Positions 15,589 through 24,065 of a stretch of DNA of 64,000 nt are shown piece after piece (position 1 is the stretch's first letter; each line of letters begins with the position of its first letter). The notes below the pieces were generated by a model. That model was given only the letters and a program-made list of their open reading frames with translations, was not told the origin of the DNA and did not search any database. The DNA is from Verrucosispora sp. NA02020 (lineage in GTDB: Bacteria; Actinomycetota; Actinomycetes; Mycobacteriales; Micromonosporaceae): NCBI RefSeq assembly GCF_013364215.1, contig NZ_CP054923.1, forward strand, positions 434,001 through 498,000, in the 5' to 3' direction. Position numbers and translations under genes: made by a program.

Positions 15589-15753
15589 ATGCCAGACCTC
15601 CTGTTTATCGGAGGAACGGTATCCCACGCCGGGCCCGGTACGCAGAACGGGAGCACGATGAGGTGGCCCCCGTCATTCCCTTGCTTCGTGACAAGTAGTT
15701 TGTGGGTCCGCGGTGATAGAGTCCGGCCGGTCCAGGTCTAGGGGGGTAGTGCG

Positions 15754-16614
15754 ATGGCGTTGAGCGCTGACGAGAGTGGCCGCTTGGCGGACCTGCTCAC
15801 CGGTCAGGCCGGACAGGTCGTCCAGCGGTGGACCGAGGTCCTCGCCGCCCAGTTGCGGGGCCGACTCAGCCAGGCCGAACTGGTCCGGCAGGTGCAGGAG
15901 ATGCACCGGGTGCTGGTGGACGCGCTCGGCAAGGGCGTGGGCGACCTCGCCGCCGAGGAGGCCACCGAGCTGCGGGCCGTGCTCGCCGAGGTCTCCCGTG
16001 GGCAGGCCCGGCAGGGCTTCACCGCCAGCGAGACCGCCAGCAGCGTGTTCGCCCTCAAGGAGGCCCTGCTGACGGTCATGGAGACCGATCAGGGCACCGG
16101 AACGCTGCGCGACTTCGTCGCCTTCTCGGCGCTGGTCGACCAGATGGGCCTCTTCACCTTCGAGACCTACGTCCGCACCCGCGAGAGCCTGATCGCCGAC
16201 CAGGCGGAGCAACTGCTGGAGCTCTCCACCCCGGTGGTCAAGCTCTGGGAGGGCGTGGTGGCGGTGCCGCTGGTCGGCACGCTCGACTCGGCCCGCGCCC
16301 AGGTGGTGATGGAGCGGCTGCTACAGACCCTGGTCGACACCGGCTCGCCGTACGCGATCATCGACATCACCGGCGTACCGGCGGTCGACACCCAGGTCGC
16401 CCAGCACATCCTGAAGACCGTGGTGGCGGCCCGCCTGATGGGCGCCGACTGCATCATCTCCGGCATCCGGCCGCAGATCGCCCAGACCATCGTCGCGCTC
16501 GGCATCGAGTTCGGCGACATCGCCACCAAGGCGAGCCTCGCCGACGCGCTGCGGCACGTGCTGCGGCTCACCGGCGTCGAGGCGAACCGGCGACAGACCC
16601 GCCGGGAGGTCTGA
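15754..16614 (+). CDS. rsbR: RsbR-type stressosome protein (RsbRD N-domain + STAS)
   Basis: RsbR paralogues build the stressosome shell with RsbS and hold RsbT until stress. Residues 1-150 are a helical RsbRD-type sensor domain (LTGQAGQVVQRWTEVLAAQLRG, SRGQARQGFTASETASSVFALKEALL). Residues 165-275 are a STAS domain with STPVVKLWEGVVAVPLVGTLDS and IIDITGVPAVDTQVAQHI; the Thr in VDT is the likely RsbT phosphorylation site. It is the first gene of a six-gene run whose members overlap or nearly abut, and it overlaps rsbS by one base (TGATG). Confidence 0.92.
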   Translation: MALSADESGRLADLLTGQAGQVVQRWTEVLAAQLRGRLSQAELVRQVQEMHRVLVDALGKGVGDLAAEEATELRAVLAEVSRGQARQGFTASETASSVFALKEALLTVMETDQGTGTLRDFVAFSALVDQMGLFTFETYVRTRESLIADQAEQLLELSTPVVKLWEGVVAVPLVGTLDSARAQVVMERLLQTLVDTGSPYAIIDITGVPAVDTQVAQHILKTVVAARLMGADCIISGIRPQIAQTIVALGIEFGDIATKASLADALRHVLRLTGVEANRRQTRREV

Positions 16615-17030
16615 TGGAGCGGGTGCCGATTCTCAAGATCGGCGACATCCTGCTGGTCTCCATCCAGCTCGACATGTCCGACCAGACGGCCGTGGCCCTC
16701 CAGGAGGACCTGGCCGAGCGGATCGTCGCCACCGGCTGTCACGGCGTGATCATCGACATCACCGCCCTGGACATCGTCGACTCCTTCGTCGGCCGGATGC
16801 TCTCCACCATCGCCTCCATCTCCCGGGTGCTCGATGCCGAGACGGTGGTGGTCGGGATGCGTCCGGCGGTCGCCATCACCCTGGTCGAGCTGGGCCTGTC
16901 GCTCAACGGCATCCGGACCGCCCTGAACGTCGAGCGCGGGATGGAACTCATCGCGGCCGACCGCGCCGACGACCTCCACGACGACGACTTCCACGACGGG
17001 GCGGATCCCGAGCCGACGGCGTCGTCATGA
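16614..17030 (+). CDS. rsbS: RsbS-type stressosome protein (STAS)
   Basis: This 138-residue STAS protein co-assembles with RsbR and sequesters RsbT. PILKIGDILLVSIQLDMSD is the classic RsbS opening and IIDITALDIVDSFVGRML carries Ser57, matching the phospho-serine of Bacillus RsbS (Ser59). The acidic His/Asp-rich tail (LHDDDFHDGAD) is an extra of about 20 residues. Start and stop overlap rsbR and rsbT (TGATG and ATGA), which implies coupled translation at fixed ratio. Confidence 0.94.
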   Translation: MERVPILKIGDILLVSIQLDMSDQTAVALQEDLAERIVATGCHGVIIDITALDIVDSFVGRMLSTIASISRVLDAETVVVGMRPAVAITLVELGLSLNGIRTALNVERGMELIAADRADDLHDDDFHDGADPEPTASS

Positions 17031-17446
17031 CCAGCGGTGTCGACCTGGGGCGTCCCCAGGCGCAGACGGTCGGCAGCGACGAGGACGTGGTCCGCGTCCG
17101 GCAACTGGTGCGTACCGTGGCGGTGGCGGTCAAGCTGTCGCTGGTCGACCAGACCAAGGTGGTCACCGCGGCCAGCGAGCTGGCCCGGAACACACTGGTG
17201 TACGGCGGTGGCGGCACGGTCGAGGTCTCCAAAGTCGACAACGGCCGCAGGTCCGGCATCACGATCGTCTTCGCGGACGACGGTCCGGGCATCGTCGACC
17301 TGGACCTCGCCCTGACCGACGGCTACACCACCGGCGGCGGCCTCGGTCTCGGCCTGAGCGGTGCCCGCCGGCTGGTGGACGAGTTCGACATCCAGACCGC
17401 GCCCGGGCAGGGCACCCGGATCACGATCACCAAGTGGTCCCGGTGA
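17027..17446 (+). CDS. rsbT: RsbT-type anti-sigma/serine kinase
   Basis: RsbT phosphorylates RsbR and RsbS, leaves the stressosome and activates a downstream PP2C. The 139-residue GHKL ATPase has the N-box ELARNTLVYGGGG, G1 box ADDGPGI and G2 region GGGLGLGLSGARRLVDEF. It overlaps the next gene by 4 nt (GTGA). The likely activation target is the neighbouring HATPase-PP2C or the response regulator-PP2C. Confidence 0.93.
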   Translation: MTSGVDLGRPQAQTVGSDEDVVRVRQLVRTVAVAVKLSLVDQTKVVTAASELARNTLVYGGGGTVEVSKVDNGRRSGITIVFADDGPGIVDLDLALTDGYTTGGGLGLGLSGARRLVDEFDIQTAPGQGTRITITKWSR

Positions 17447-18456
17447 CCGCCGCGCCGGTCTCCGACCGGGGCACCTGGTACCGCGTGGAGAACGGCAGCA
17501 CCGGCAGTGCGGTGCGGCGGGCGGCCGAGCGCCTGGGGAATGAACTGGCGCTGCCCGAGGGCCGGATCGCCGACCTGGCCATCGTCGCCGCCGAGCTGAC
17601 CAGCAATCTGATCAAGCACGCCGACGACGGTATGCTGCTGCTCCGGCCGGTACGCCGCGAGATGGACGCCGGGGTCGAGCTGATCGCCCTGGACTCCGGT
17701 CCGGGCATGGCCGACCTGGCGCAGTCCGCGCGGGACGGGCACTCCACCACCGGCACCCTCGGCATCGGTCTGGGCGCGATCGTGCGCCAGGCGAGCTGGT
17801 TCGACGCGTACTCCTGGCCCGGCCGGGGCACCGTTATCGCGGTACGCGTGTTCGGGGGCGCGGACACCGACCTGCCCTGGGTCGGCGGGCTGACCCGGCC
17901 GCTGGCCGGCGAGACGGTCTGTGGGGACGGTTACGCCTGGCGGGTCGTGGGCGATCGCCGTCAGGTGCTGGTCACCGACGGTCTCGGGCACGGCCCGCTG
18001 GCCGGGGCGGCCACCGACGCCGCGCTCGCCGCGTTCCGTGGTGCCCCGGCCGCCGCCCCGGCCGAGGTCGTCGCCCACCTGCACCGCTCGCTGTCGCACA
18101 CCCGTGGTGCCGCGCTCGCGGTGGCCGAGCCGGACCCGGCGGGGGCGCTGTTGCGGTACGCCGGGTTGGGCAACATCAGCGGCGTGGTCATCGACGCGGA
18201 TGGCCGGCGGCGTGGCCTGGTCTCGCTGCCCGGAATCGCCGGGCACCAGCGGCCCACGATCCGGCAGTACGACTACCCGTTCGGCCCGGACAGCCTGCTG
18301 GTGATGCACTCCGACGGGGTGGTGGACCGCTGGCGGATCGAGGACTATCCCGGCCTCGTCGGGCGGTCGCCGCTGGTGACGGCCGCCACGTTGCTGCGCG
18401 ACGCCGGGACCCGACGCGACGACGCCGGAGTACTGGTGGCAAGGTCCTGGTCATGA
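17443..18456 (+). CDS. HATPase-SpoIIE fusion: anti-sigma kinase-like domain with PP2C phosphatase (RsbX-like)
   Basis: This is a 337-residue two-domain protein. Residues 20-135 are a GHKL ATPase (IVAAELTSNLIKHADDG N-box, LDSGPGM, GTLGIGLGAI). Residues 145-337 are a compact PP2C of the RsbX/SpoIIE type with VTDGLGHGPLAGAATDAAL, LRYAGLGNISGVV and LLVMHSDGVVDRW. Proteins of this layout reset the stressosome by dephosphorylating RsbR/RsbS. GTG 17443 overlaps the rsbT stop; GTG 17434 is an alternative three codons earlier. Both activities in one chain could phosphorylate and dephosphorylate STAS partners in turn. Confidence 0.87.
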   Translation: MTAAPVSDRGTWYRVENGSTGSAVRRAAERLGNELALPEGRIADLAIVAAELTSNLIKHADDGMLLLRPVRREMDAGVELIALDSGPGMADLAQSARDGHSTTGTLGIGLGAIVRQASWFDAYSWPGRGTVIAVRVFGGADTDLPWVGGLTRPLAGETVCGDGYAWRVVGDRRQVLVTDGLGHGPLAGAATDAALAAFRGAPAAAPAEVVAHLHRSLSHTRGAALAVAEPDPAGALLRYAGLGNISGVVIDADGRRRGLVSLPGIAGHQRPTIRQYDYPFGPDSLLVMHSDGVVDRWRIEDYPGLVGRSPLVTAATLLRDAGTRRDDAGVLVARSWS

Positions 18457-19802
18457 CCACCGCCTCGCTGATGCAGATGGCGCTCCGGGTCGAACAGGAC
18501 ATCTTCGTGGTCCGCCAGCGTGGCCGCGAGGTGGCCGGCGTACTCGGCCTGGAGCACCAGGACCAGGTCCGGATCGCCACCGCGATCAGCGAGGTCGCCC
18601 GGGACCTGTTGCGGGCCGTCGGCGGGGCGGACGTGGTCTTCGCCGTCGCCGACACCGTGGACGGCCGTCACCACCTGCGCGTCGACCTCGTTCCGGTGGC
18701 GCCGCTGCCGGACGGGCGCTACCAGCCCGAGTCCGGCGCGGTGGCGCGTCTGGTGGACACACTCGGCGTGGTTGCCGAGGAGCAAGTTACGGTCGTCAGG
18801 ATGTCGCGACGGATCCCGGCCACCGCTGCGGCGCTCACCCCCGAGCGCCTCGCCCAGTTGCGCGCCCGACTCGCCGAGAGCGCGCCGGGCACGGCGGAGG
18901 AGGAGCTCGCCACCCAGAACACCCAGCTCATCGCCGCCCTCGACGAGGTACGCACCCAGCGCGACGAGCTGGCCCGGCTCAACGAGGAACTGGAACAGAC
19001 CAACCAAGGTGTGATGGCGCTGTACCACCAGCTCACCGACGAGCTGGAGGCGACGAACACGGGCGTCGTGGCGCTCTACGCCGAGTTGGACGAGAAGTCG
19101 GCGCAGTTGCGTGCCGCGAGCGAGTCCAAGACGCGGTTCCTGGCGAACGTCAGCCACGAGCTGCGGGCCCCGGTCACCGCGATCATCGGGCTGGCCCGGC
19201 TGTTGGGCGACTCCGCCTCCGACCCGCTCACCAGCGAGCAGGAGCGCCAGGTCGGCCTGATCCGTGGCTCCGCCTCGGATCTGCTGTCCCTGGTCAACGA
19301 GTTGCTCGACCTGGCCAAGGCGGAGTCCGGCCGGATCGAGCCGGCCATGGCGGACGTCGACCTCAAGGCCCTTTTCGGACAGTTGCGGGGCACCCTGCGG
19401 GCGCTGCCCACCGCCGGTGACGTGGCGCTGGTGGTGGAGGAGCCGCCGGCACCTGCCACGCTGCGGACCGACGAGGTGCTGCTCGCCCAGGTGCTGCGCA
19501 ACCTGCTGCACAACGGGTTGAAGTTCACCGCCGAGGGTGAGGTGCGGCTGCGCGCCGAGCAGCACGACGGTGGCTGGCGACTCTCCGTGTCGGACACCGG
19601 GGCGGGCATCCCTGCCGAGCTGCACGAGCGGGTGTTCGAGGAGTTCTACCAGGCACCCGGCCCGACGCGGACCGGCGGCACCGGCCTCGGCCTGCCGTAC
19701 GCCCGGCGGCTGGTGACCCTGCTCGGCGGCACCCTCGACCTGGCCAGCGAAACCGGCCGGGGCAGCACCTTCACGGTCTCGCTGCCGGCGGACGGAGTCT
19801 GA
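18453..19802 (+). CDS. Cytosolic sensor histidine kinase in the stressosome operon
   Basis: This 449-residue histidine kinase has no membrane helix. Residues 1-130 resemble a degenerate GHKL domain (VRIATAISEVARDLLRAVGGADV), 150-215 are a coiled coil with heptads (QLIAALDEVRTQRDELARLNEELEQ), and 220-449 are HisKA plus HATPase. The H-box is FLANVSHELRAPV with phospho-His235, followed by the N-box QVLRNLLHNGLKF, SDTGAGI and GGTGLGLPYARRL. It overlaps the upstream gene by 4 nt and its stop is 1 nt before the response regulator gene, so the pair likely forms a phosphorelay. It probably reads stressosome state through the N-terminal domain. Confidence 0.9.
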   Translation: MTTASLMQMALRVEQDIFVVRQRGREVAGVLGLEHQDQVRIATAISEVARDLLRAVGGADVVFAVADTVDGRHHLRVDLVPVAPLPDGRYQPESGAVARLVDTLGVVAEEQVTVVRMSRRIPATAAALTPERLAQLRARLAESAPGTAEEELATQNTQLIAALDEVRTQRDELARLNEELEQTNQGVMALYHQLTDELEATNTGVVALYAELDEKSAQLRAASESKTRFLANVSHELRAPVTAIIGLARLLGDSASDPLTSEQERQVGLIRGSASDLLSLVNELLDLAKAESGRIEPAMADVDLKALFGQLRGTLRALPTAGDVALVVEEPPAPATLRTDEVLLAQVLRNLLHNGLKFTAEGEVRLRAEQHDGGWRLSVSDTGAGIPAELHERVFEEFYQAPGPTRTGGTGLGLPYARRLVTLLGGTLDLASETGRGSTFTVSLPADGV

Positions 19803-19803
19803 C

Positions 19804-21339
19804 GTGGACGGCGCCGCGACAGTTCTCGTGGTCGACGACAGCCGGACCAAGCGCTACCTGTTGGTGAGCTGGTTGACCCGGGCCGGTTTCACCGTGCTCG
19901 AAGCCGAGACGGGCGGCGAGGCGTTGCGTCGCGTCGGGGTCGACCCGGTCGACCTGGTGGTGCTCGACGTCCGGCTGTCGGACATGAGTGGCTTCGAGGT
20001 CTGCGAGCAGATCAAGGCGGCGCACCCGGCGCTACCGGTGATCCACGTCTCCGCGCACGCGATCGACACCGCCGACCGCACCCAGGGGCTGACCCGGGGG
20101 GCGGACGCCTACCTGGCGGAGCCGATCGAGCCGGAGGAACTGATCGCCACCGCCCACGCGGTGCTGCGCTACTACCAGGCGCGACAACGGGCCGAACTGC
20201 TCGCCGAACGCCTCACCGGGTTGGCCGACACCACCCTGGCGGTGCACTCCGCGCCGAACTTCGCCCGGCTGCTGGAATCGGCGGCGGCGGGAGCCGCCGA
20301 GATCTTCAAGAGCCCGGCCGCAGTGGTCGCCGAGACCTTCGACGGTGACTGCCTGGCCGGGGTCTCCACCGGTCCCGGTGCCGGGGGCCGCATCGTGCCC
20401 TGGGTGGTCGACGACACCGGCGTACCGACCGGCACCGTCGTCTCCGTACAGGATCCCGCCGACTGGGCGCTCGCCGACTGGCCGACCGACGACACGGTCA
20501 CGGTGGCCGCCGCCCGGCTGCGCGAGGACCGCGCGCCGATCTACATCGTGGTCCCCACCGGCACCCAGACCGCCCGTACGCCGGTGCTGGTCCAGCTCGC
20601 GCAGGCGGTGGCGTCGGCGGCGGAGGCACAGCGCTCCTTCGACGAGGAGCACCGGATCGCGGTGACCCTGCAACGCAGCCTCCTGCCACGGCGCATCCCC
20701 GAGATCGCCGGGCTCGACCTGGCCGTCCGGTACGAGCCGGCCAGCGCCCGGACCGAGGTGGGCGGCGACTTCTACGAGCTGGTGATGCTCGACGGCCACC
20801 TGCTGCTGGCCATCGGCGACGTGGCGGGCCACTCGCTGCACGCGGCGACGGTGATGGCCGAGCTGCGGCACGCGGTGCGGGCGTACGCGGTGGAGGGACA
20901 CCAGCCGGGCGAGATCCTGCACCGGGTCAACGAGTTGATGCGGACGTTGCTGCCCGACGAGCTGGCGACCATCTGTGTGCTGCTGCTGGACCCGTCCACC
21001 GGACACGTCCGGCTGGCCAGTGCCGGGCACCTGCCGCCGCTGATCAATCAGGACGGCAAGGTCGAGTACGTGCAGCACTCCGCGCCGCTGCTCGGCGTAC
21101 GCGCGCCCCGTCCGGCGGATCTGGAGTTCGTCCTGCCGGCCGGCGCGACGATGGTCTTCTACACCGACGGGTTGATCGAACGGCGGGACGCCACCATCGA
21201 CGACGGACTGGCCGCCCTGTCGGTCAGTGCGTCCCGGGTGGACGACGACCTGGACCGCTTCTGCGAGCGCCTGCTCGTCGAACTCGCCCCGCACGAGATC
21301 CAGGACGACGTCGCCGTCGTCGCCCTCCGCCGCCGCTGA
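19804..21339 (+). CDS. Response regulator with GAF-like linker and SpoIIE PP2C output
   Basis: This is a 511-residue protein. Residues 1-120 are a receiver domain (VLVVDDSRTKRYLL, phospho-acceptor Asp55 in VVLDVRLSDMSGFEV); the usual Lys near the end is replaced in DAYLAEPIEPEEL, which is a notable deviation. Residues 150-270 are a GAF-like region and 300-511 a SpoIIE-type PP2C with VGGDFYELVMLDGHLLLAIGDVAGHS, ASAGHLPPL, FYTDGLIERRD and QDDVAVVALRRR. RsbU/RsbP-like phosphatases of this build dephosphorylate RsbV-type STAS proteins and so release a sigma factor. The divergent STAS protein at 15235-15588 is the nearest candidate substrate. Confidence 0.9.
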   Translation: MDGAATVLVVDDSRTKRYLLVSWLTRAGFTVLEAETGGEALRRVGVDPVDLVVLDVRLSDMSGFEVCEQIKAAHPALPVIHVSAHAIDTADRTQGLTRGADAYLAEPIEPEELIATAHAVLRYYQARQRAELLAERLTGLADTTLAVHSAPNFARLLESAAAGAAEIFKSPAAVVAETFDGDCLAGVSTGPGAGGRIVPWVVDDTGVPTGTVVSVQDPADWALADWPTDDTVTVAAARLREDRAPIYIVVPTGTQTARTPVLVQLAQAVASAAEAQRSFDEEHRIAVTLQRSLLPRRIPEIAGLDLAVRYEPASARTEVGGDFYELVMLDGHLLLAIGDVAGHSLHAATVMAELRHAVRAYAVEGHQPGEILHRVNELMRTLLPDELATICVLLLDPSTGHVRLASAGHLPPLINQDGKVEYVQHSAPLLGVRAPRPADLEFVLPAGATMVFYTDGLIERRDATIDDGLAALSVSASRVDDDLDRFCERLLVELAPHEIQDDVAVVALRRR

Positions 21340-21348
21340 GGCGTCGAT

Positions 21349-21570
21349 CTACCCCTGCTCGTCGTCGTCCGCCTGGCGTGGCTGGCGGTACCGGCGGATG
21401 TACTCCTCGACGTCAGCGCGTAGCCAGATCTTGCCGACCGACAGGACCTGGTACGGCTGCGGGAAGTTCGGATGCGCGGCGATCTGGCGGAAGCGGGATC
21501 GGCCTACACCGAGCATCGCCAGGATCTCGCCAGCGGCCACCAGAGGCCCTGGCCCACGGTCCTTGCCCAT
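21349..21570 (-). CDS. Small helix-turn-helix protein, AlpA/excisionase-like
   Basis: This is a 73-residue DNA-binding protein. VAAGEILAMLGVGRSRFRQIAAHPNFPQPYQVLSVGKIW-type sequence (shown here only in outline) is the MerR/AlpA-like wHTH of small actinobacterial regulators and excisionases, with the LSVGKIW wing followed by LRADVEEYI. A longer upstream frame exists, but ATG 21570 stands 7 nt after TACCTT and matches the family start. Its stop is 9 nt from the stressosome operon end on the opposite strand. No integrase is nearby, so a stand-alone regulator is more likely than an active excisionase. Confidence 0.78.
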   Translation of the reverse strand: MGKDRGPGPLVAAGEILAMLGVGRSRFRQIAAHPNFPQPYQVLSVGKIWLRADVEEYIRRYRQPRQADDDEQG

Positions 21571-21577
21571 GCCAAGG

Positions 21578-21603
21578 AAGGTAGGCGCACGGTAGCCTGT
21601 CAA
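21578..21603 (-). promoter_or_regulatory. Putative promoter of the AlpA-like gene
   Basis: TACCTT (21583-21578) is 7 nt from ATG 21570, and TTGACA (21603-21598) is 14 nt further up, shorter than the usual 17. A second TTGACAGG on the plus strand near 21648 forms an inverted CCTGTCAA/TTGACAGG pair with it, so both sites may bind one regulator or drive divergent genes. Confidence 0.4.
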
Positions 21604-21759
21604 TAGGGTCGCGCATGAGTGGGTACACCTTTGGGGGCGCGCCAATGTTGACAGGGGGGTCGGTGTTGGGTTGGGATCGGGGTAGGCCCCTCGGCTGCTG
21701 GAGGCCGAGCCCGGCGGCCGAGGGCTTGCCGCCCGTCCCACCCCCGGGAGGAGCCCCGA

Positions 21760-22002
21760 ATGGCGCAACGGCACGCCCCCGTCAGACCCCTCTGGTTCTG
21801 TGCCGCCTGTGCGCACGGTTGGCCGTGTGCGCCGGCCCGAGTCGAGTTGGCGGCCGACTACGGTCCAGGTCGACTGCTCGCGCTGGACATGGCCGACCTG
21901 CTCACCGAGGCGACCGCCGACCTGACCCGGCTCGGAGCGCCACCCGAGCCGCTGTACTTCTACGTCCGGTTCCTCGGCTGGGTCCGCAATCCGCCCCGAT
22001 GA
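21760..22002 (+). CDS. Small conserved actinobacterial protein with Cys-x2-Cys motif
   Basis: The 80-residue product has HAPVRPLWFCAACAHGWPC at the N-terminus (a CxxC plus a later Cys, possibly metal binding), an acidic helix (MADLLTEATADLTRLG) and the conserved ending YFYVRFLGWVRNPPR. Proteins of this pattern are common beside small helix-turn-helix or XRE genes in Micromonospora and Streptomyces and are sometimes mislabelled as flavin reductase. Their function is unknown. A GGGAGGAG ribosome site precedes ATG 21760. Confidence 0.75.
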   Translation: MAQRHAPVRPLWFCAACAHGWPCAPARVELAADYGPGRLLALDMADLLTEATADLTRLGAPPEPLYFYVRFLGWVRNPPR

Positions 22003-22064
22003 CCGCTCACGCCGCCGACCAAGACCCCCTGGCGGGCCTCCGTCGGCGGCGAGTGGCGACGCGG

Positions 22065-22898
22065 TCAGTGTCGCCGGGAAGATGGCCGAGCGCGATCCTG
22101 GTCGGCGTACGCGCCGGGGGAGACGCCGGTGACGGCGGTGAAGTCGCGGATCAGGTGTGCCTGGTCGCTGTAGCCGAGTTCGGCGGCGAGGGCGGCCCAG
22201 TCGGGTGTGTTGCCCGCCGCTCGCTCGATCGCCTCGTGCAGCCGGTAGCGGCGGATCATCCACGTCGGGCCGACACCGATCTGGCTGAGGAAGAGGCGTT
22301 GCAGTCGGCGGACTGAGAGACCGTTGTCGCGGGCGAACCCGTCGACCCGCCGTACGTTCCGGTCGGTCCGGATCGCCTCGGCCAGCCGCATCGCCTCGTC
22401 GGTGACCGGGGCGGGCCGGGGTTCCCAGCCGGTCAGAAGGTCGTCGAGGGCGCGGCAGCGGGCGGCATCCGTACCGGCGCAGATCGCCGGGCTCGGTGCG
22501 GCGGCCGGCGGCCAGTGGTCGGCCAAGTCCGCGAACGACCGGCGTCGGCCCGTCAACTCCACCATCGGGCGACGCCAGAACGGGTGGAAGCCGCCCGGCC
22601 GGAACTGGATACCGCAGACCTGCCCGGTGTCGGCGAGTGTGGTCGAGAAGAGGCTCAGGCCGGGCCCGGCCACCTCGGCGTGTTCCGGACCGTCACCCTC
22701 GCGTGCGAACACCACGTTGACCGCTGGGTGCGCCACTACCCGCTGCTCGAACGGCTCGGTCAGAGCCCAGTCGACGAGCCAGTAGTGCTCGACCCATGGG
22801 CGTAGCGGTGCGGCGGGCAGGTGCCGACGGAAGCGGACCCGTCGCATCAGCCCGGCCGGTTCGAGAATGCCCCGGCTGTCCCCGCGCAGCTGTCGCAT
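22065..22898 (-). CDS. AraC-family transcriptional regulator
   Basis: This is a 277-residue regulator. The N-terminal ligand-type domain (LRPWVEHYWLVDW, VAHPAVNVVFARE, GIQFRPGGFHPF) belongs to the DUF6597-like sensors. The C-terminal double helix-turn-helix is clear (LSVRRLQRLFLSQIGVGPTW, WAALAAELGYSDQAHLIRDFTAVTGVSPGAY). ATG 22847 (MRRVRF) is an alternative start 17 codons inside, since the first residues are poorly conserved in type. It is divergent from a TIGR03086-type gene 31 bp away, probably its target. Confidence 0.88.
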   Translation of the reverse strand: MRQLRGDSRGILEPAGLMRRVRFRRHLPAAPLRPWVEHYWLVDWALTEPFEQRVVAHPAVNVVFAREGDGPEHAEVAGPGLSLFSTTLADTGQVCGIQFRPGGFHPFWRRPMVELTGRRRSFADLADHWPPAAAPSPAICAGTDAARCRALDDLLTGWEPRPAPVTDEAMRLAEAIRTDRNVRRVDGFARDNGLSVRRLQRLFLSQIGVGPTWMIRRYRLHEAIERAAGNTPDWAALAAELGYSDQAHLIRDFTAVTGVSPGAYADQDRARPSSRRH

Positions 22899-22917
22899 TT
22901 CTTCAAGACCACCCTCA

Positions 22918-22923
22918 TACGCT
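22918..22923 (+). promoter_or_regulatory. Putative -10 box of the TIGR03086-type gene
   Basis: TACGCT stands exactly 6 nt before ATG 22930, which suggests a leaderless message. The 31-bp gap to the AraC start leaves room for a single shared regulatory site. Confidence 0.45.
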
Positions 22924-22929
22924 GCCCAT

Positions 22930-23496
22930 ATGGCGACTCAGACTAGCGATCTCCTGGCGCTGGCGGCGCCGCGTACGGTGGCGGTGGTGCGGGCGGTCCG
23001 GGACGACCAACTGCACCTGCCGACGCCCTGCCGGGACTACGCCGTCCGCGATCTGCTCAACCATCTGTACGACGTGGTGGTCGCCTTCCAGGCGCTCGCC
23101 GCCCGGGAGCAGGTGACCTTCGCCGCCAAGCCCGATCACCTGGGTCAGGGCTGGCGGGACCGGTTCGAGGCGGAGACCCGTCGACTGGTCGCGGCATGGT
23201 CGGACCCGGCCAGCGAGGAGGGTGTCTCGCCGGGGATGGGGATGCCGCAGCCCGTGGTCGGCGGCATGGCGCTGCTCGACCTCACCGTGCACGGTTGGGA
23301 CCTGGCGGTCGCCACCGGCCAGCCGTACGAGGCGGCCCCGCAGACGGTACCGGTGTTGCGCGAGTTGGTCGCACAGCTCGGCGCGCAGGGCCGCCAGATG
23401 GGTGTCTTCGCCGAGGAAGTGACCGCTGGCCCCGCCCTGCCGGAGCTGTCCCGGCTACTTGGAGCGACCGGACGGGACTCGGCGTGGAGTGCTTGA
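22930..23496 (+). CDS. TIGR03086-family (maleylpyruvate isomerase/DinB-like) metal-binding protein
   Basis: This 188-residue soluble protein belongs to the DinB-like mycothiol-dependent superfamily. DDQLHLPTPCRDYAVRDLLNHLYDVVVAFQAL carries the first metal-ligand His in its standard setting (split here: NHLYDVV), and ALLDLTVHGWDLAVATGQ carries the second His in DLTVHGWDLA. Members often use mycothiol or have unknown thiol chemistry. ATG 22930 follows the TACGCT box; the upstream in-frame extension is not family-like. Divergence from the AraC-type gene suggests it is a target of that regulator. Confidence 0.83.
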   Translation: MATQTSDLLALAAPRTVAVVRAVRDDQLHLPTPCRDYAVRDLLNHLYDVVVAFQALAAREQVTFAAKPDHLGQGWRDRFEAETRRLVAAWSDPASEEGVSPGMGMPQPVVGGMALLDLTVHGWDLAVATGQPYEAAPQTVPVLRELVAQLGAQGRQMGVFAEEVTAGPALPELSRLLGATGRDSAWSA

Positions 23497-23522
23497 CGGC
23501 AGCTATTCGCTGAGTGAATAGT
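23493..23522 (+). promoter_or_regulatory. Promoter with PadR operator, second padR-ABC operon
   Basis: TTGACG (23493-23498), an 18-nt spacer and AATAGT (23517-23522) put the start point at GTG 23529. The palindrome CTATTC-N7-GAATAG (23503-23521) fills the spacer and overlaps the -10 box, an ideal autorepression site. Confidence 0.6.
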
Positions 23523-23528
23523 GGGCTG

Positions 23529-24065
23529 GTGTCCACGCCGCACGTTCTGCTCGGGCTGCTCGCCACCGGCACCATGCACGGATACGAGCTGAAGCGGGCG
23601 TACGACGAGCGGTTGCCGCAGGCCCGCCCGTTGGCGTTCGGGCAGGTCTACGCGACGATCAACCGGCTGCTCCGCGACGGTCTGGTGGTCCCGGCGGGGC
23701 AGGAACGCCTCGCCGGACCGGACCGCACCGCCTACGCGCTGACCGACGAGGGACGGGCGGCACTGGACCAGTGGCTGGGCAGCGTCGAGCCACCCATGCC
23801 GCACGTCAACAGCGCGCTGTTCGCCAAGGTGGTGGTGGCGCTCCTGGACGCCGACGCGGACCGGGCCCGGACATACCTCGTCGCGCAGCGGCGGGCCCAC
23901 ACCGATCGGCTGCGCGAGCTGACCGCGCTCAAAACGGCACCGGAGGCCACCGTCGACGACGTCGTGGCAGCCGACTACGCCATCGCCCATCTCGACGCCG
24001 ACCTGCGCTGGCTGCGCACCACCCTGGAGCGGGTCGCCGACTGGCACCGGGAGGTGCACTCGTGA
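23529..24065 (+). CDS. PadR-family transcriptional regulator (second module)
   Basis: This 178-residue regulator has a PadR winged helix (HVLLGLLATGTMHGYELKRAYDE, FGQVYATINRLLRDGLV, RTAYALTDEGRAALDQWL) and a C-terminal helical Vir_act_alpha-type dimer domain (LDADADRARTYLVAQRRAHTDRLRELT). GTG 23529 is chosen because it sits at the predicted transcript start; GTG 23514 would lie within the operator. The stop overlaps the ATPase start (GTGA), so it is co-transcribed with the exporter it probably represses. Confidence 0.88.
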   Translation: MSTPHVLLGLLATGTMHGYELKRAYDERLPQARPLAFGQVYATINRLLRDGLVVPAGQERLAGPDRTAYALTDEGRAALDQWLGSVEPPMPHVNSALFAKVVVALLDADADRARTYLVAQRRAHTDRLRELTALKTAPEATVDDVVAADYAIAHLDADLRWLRTTLERVADWHREVHS

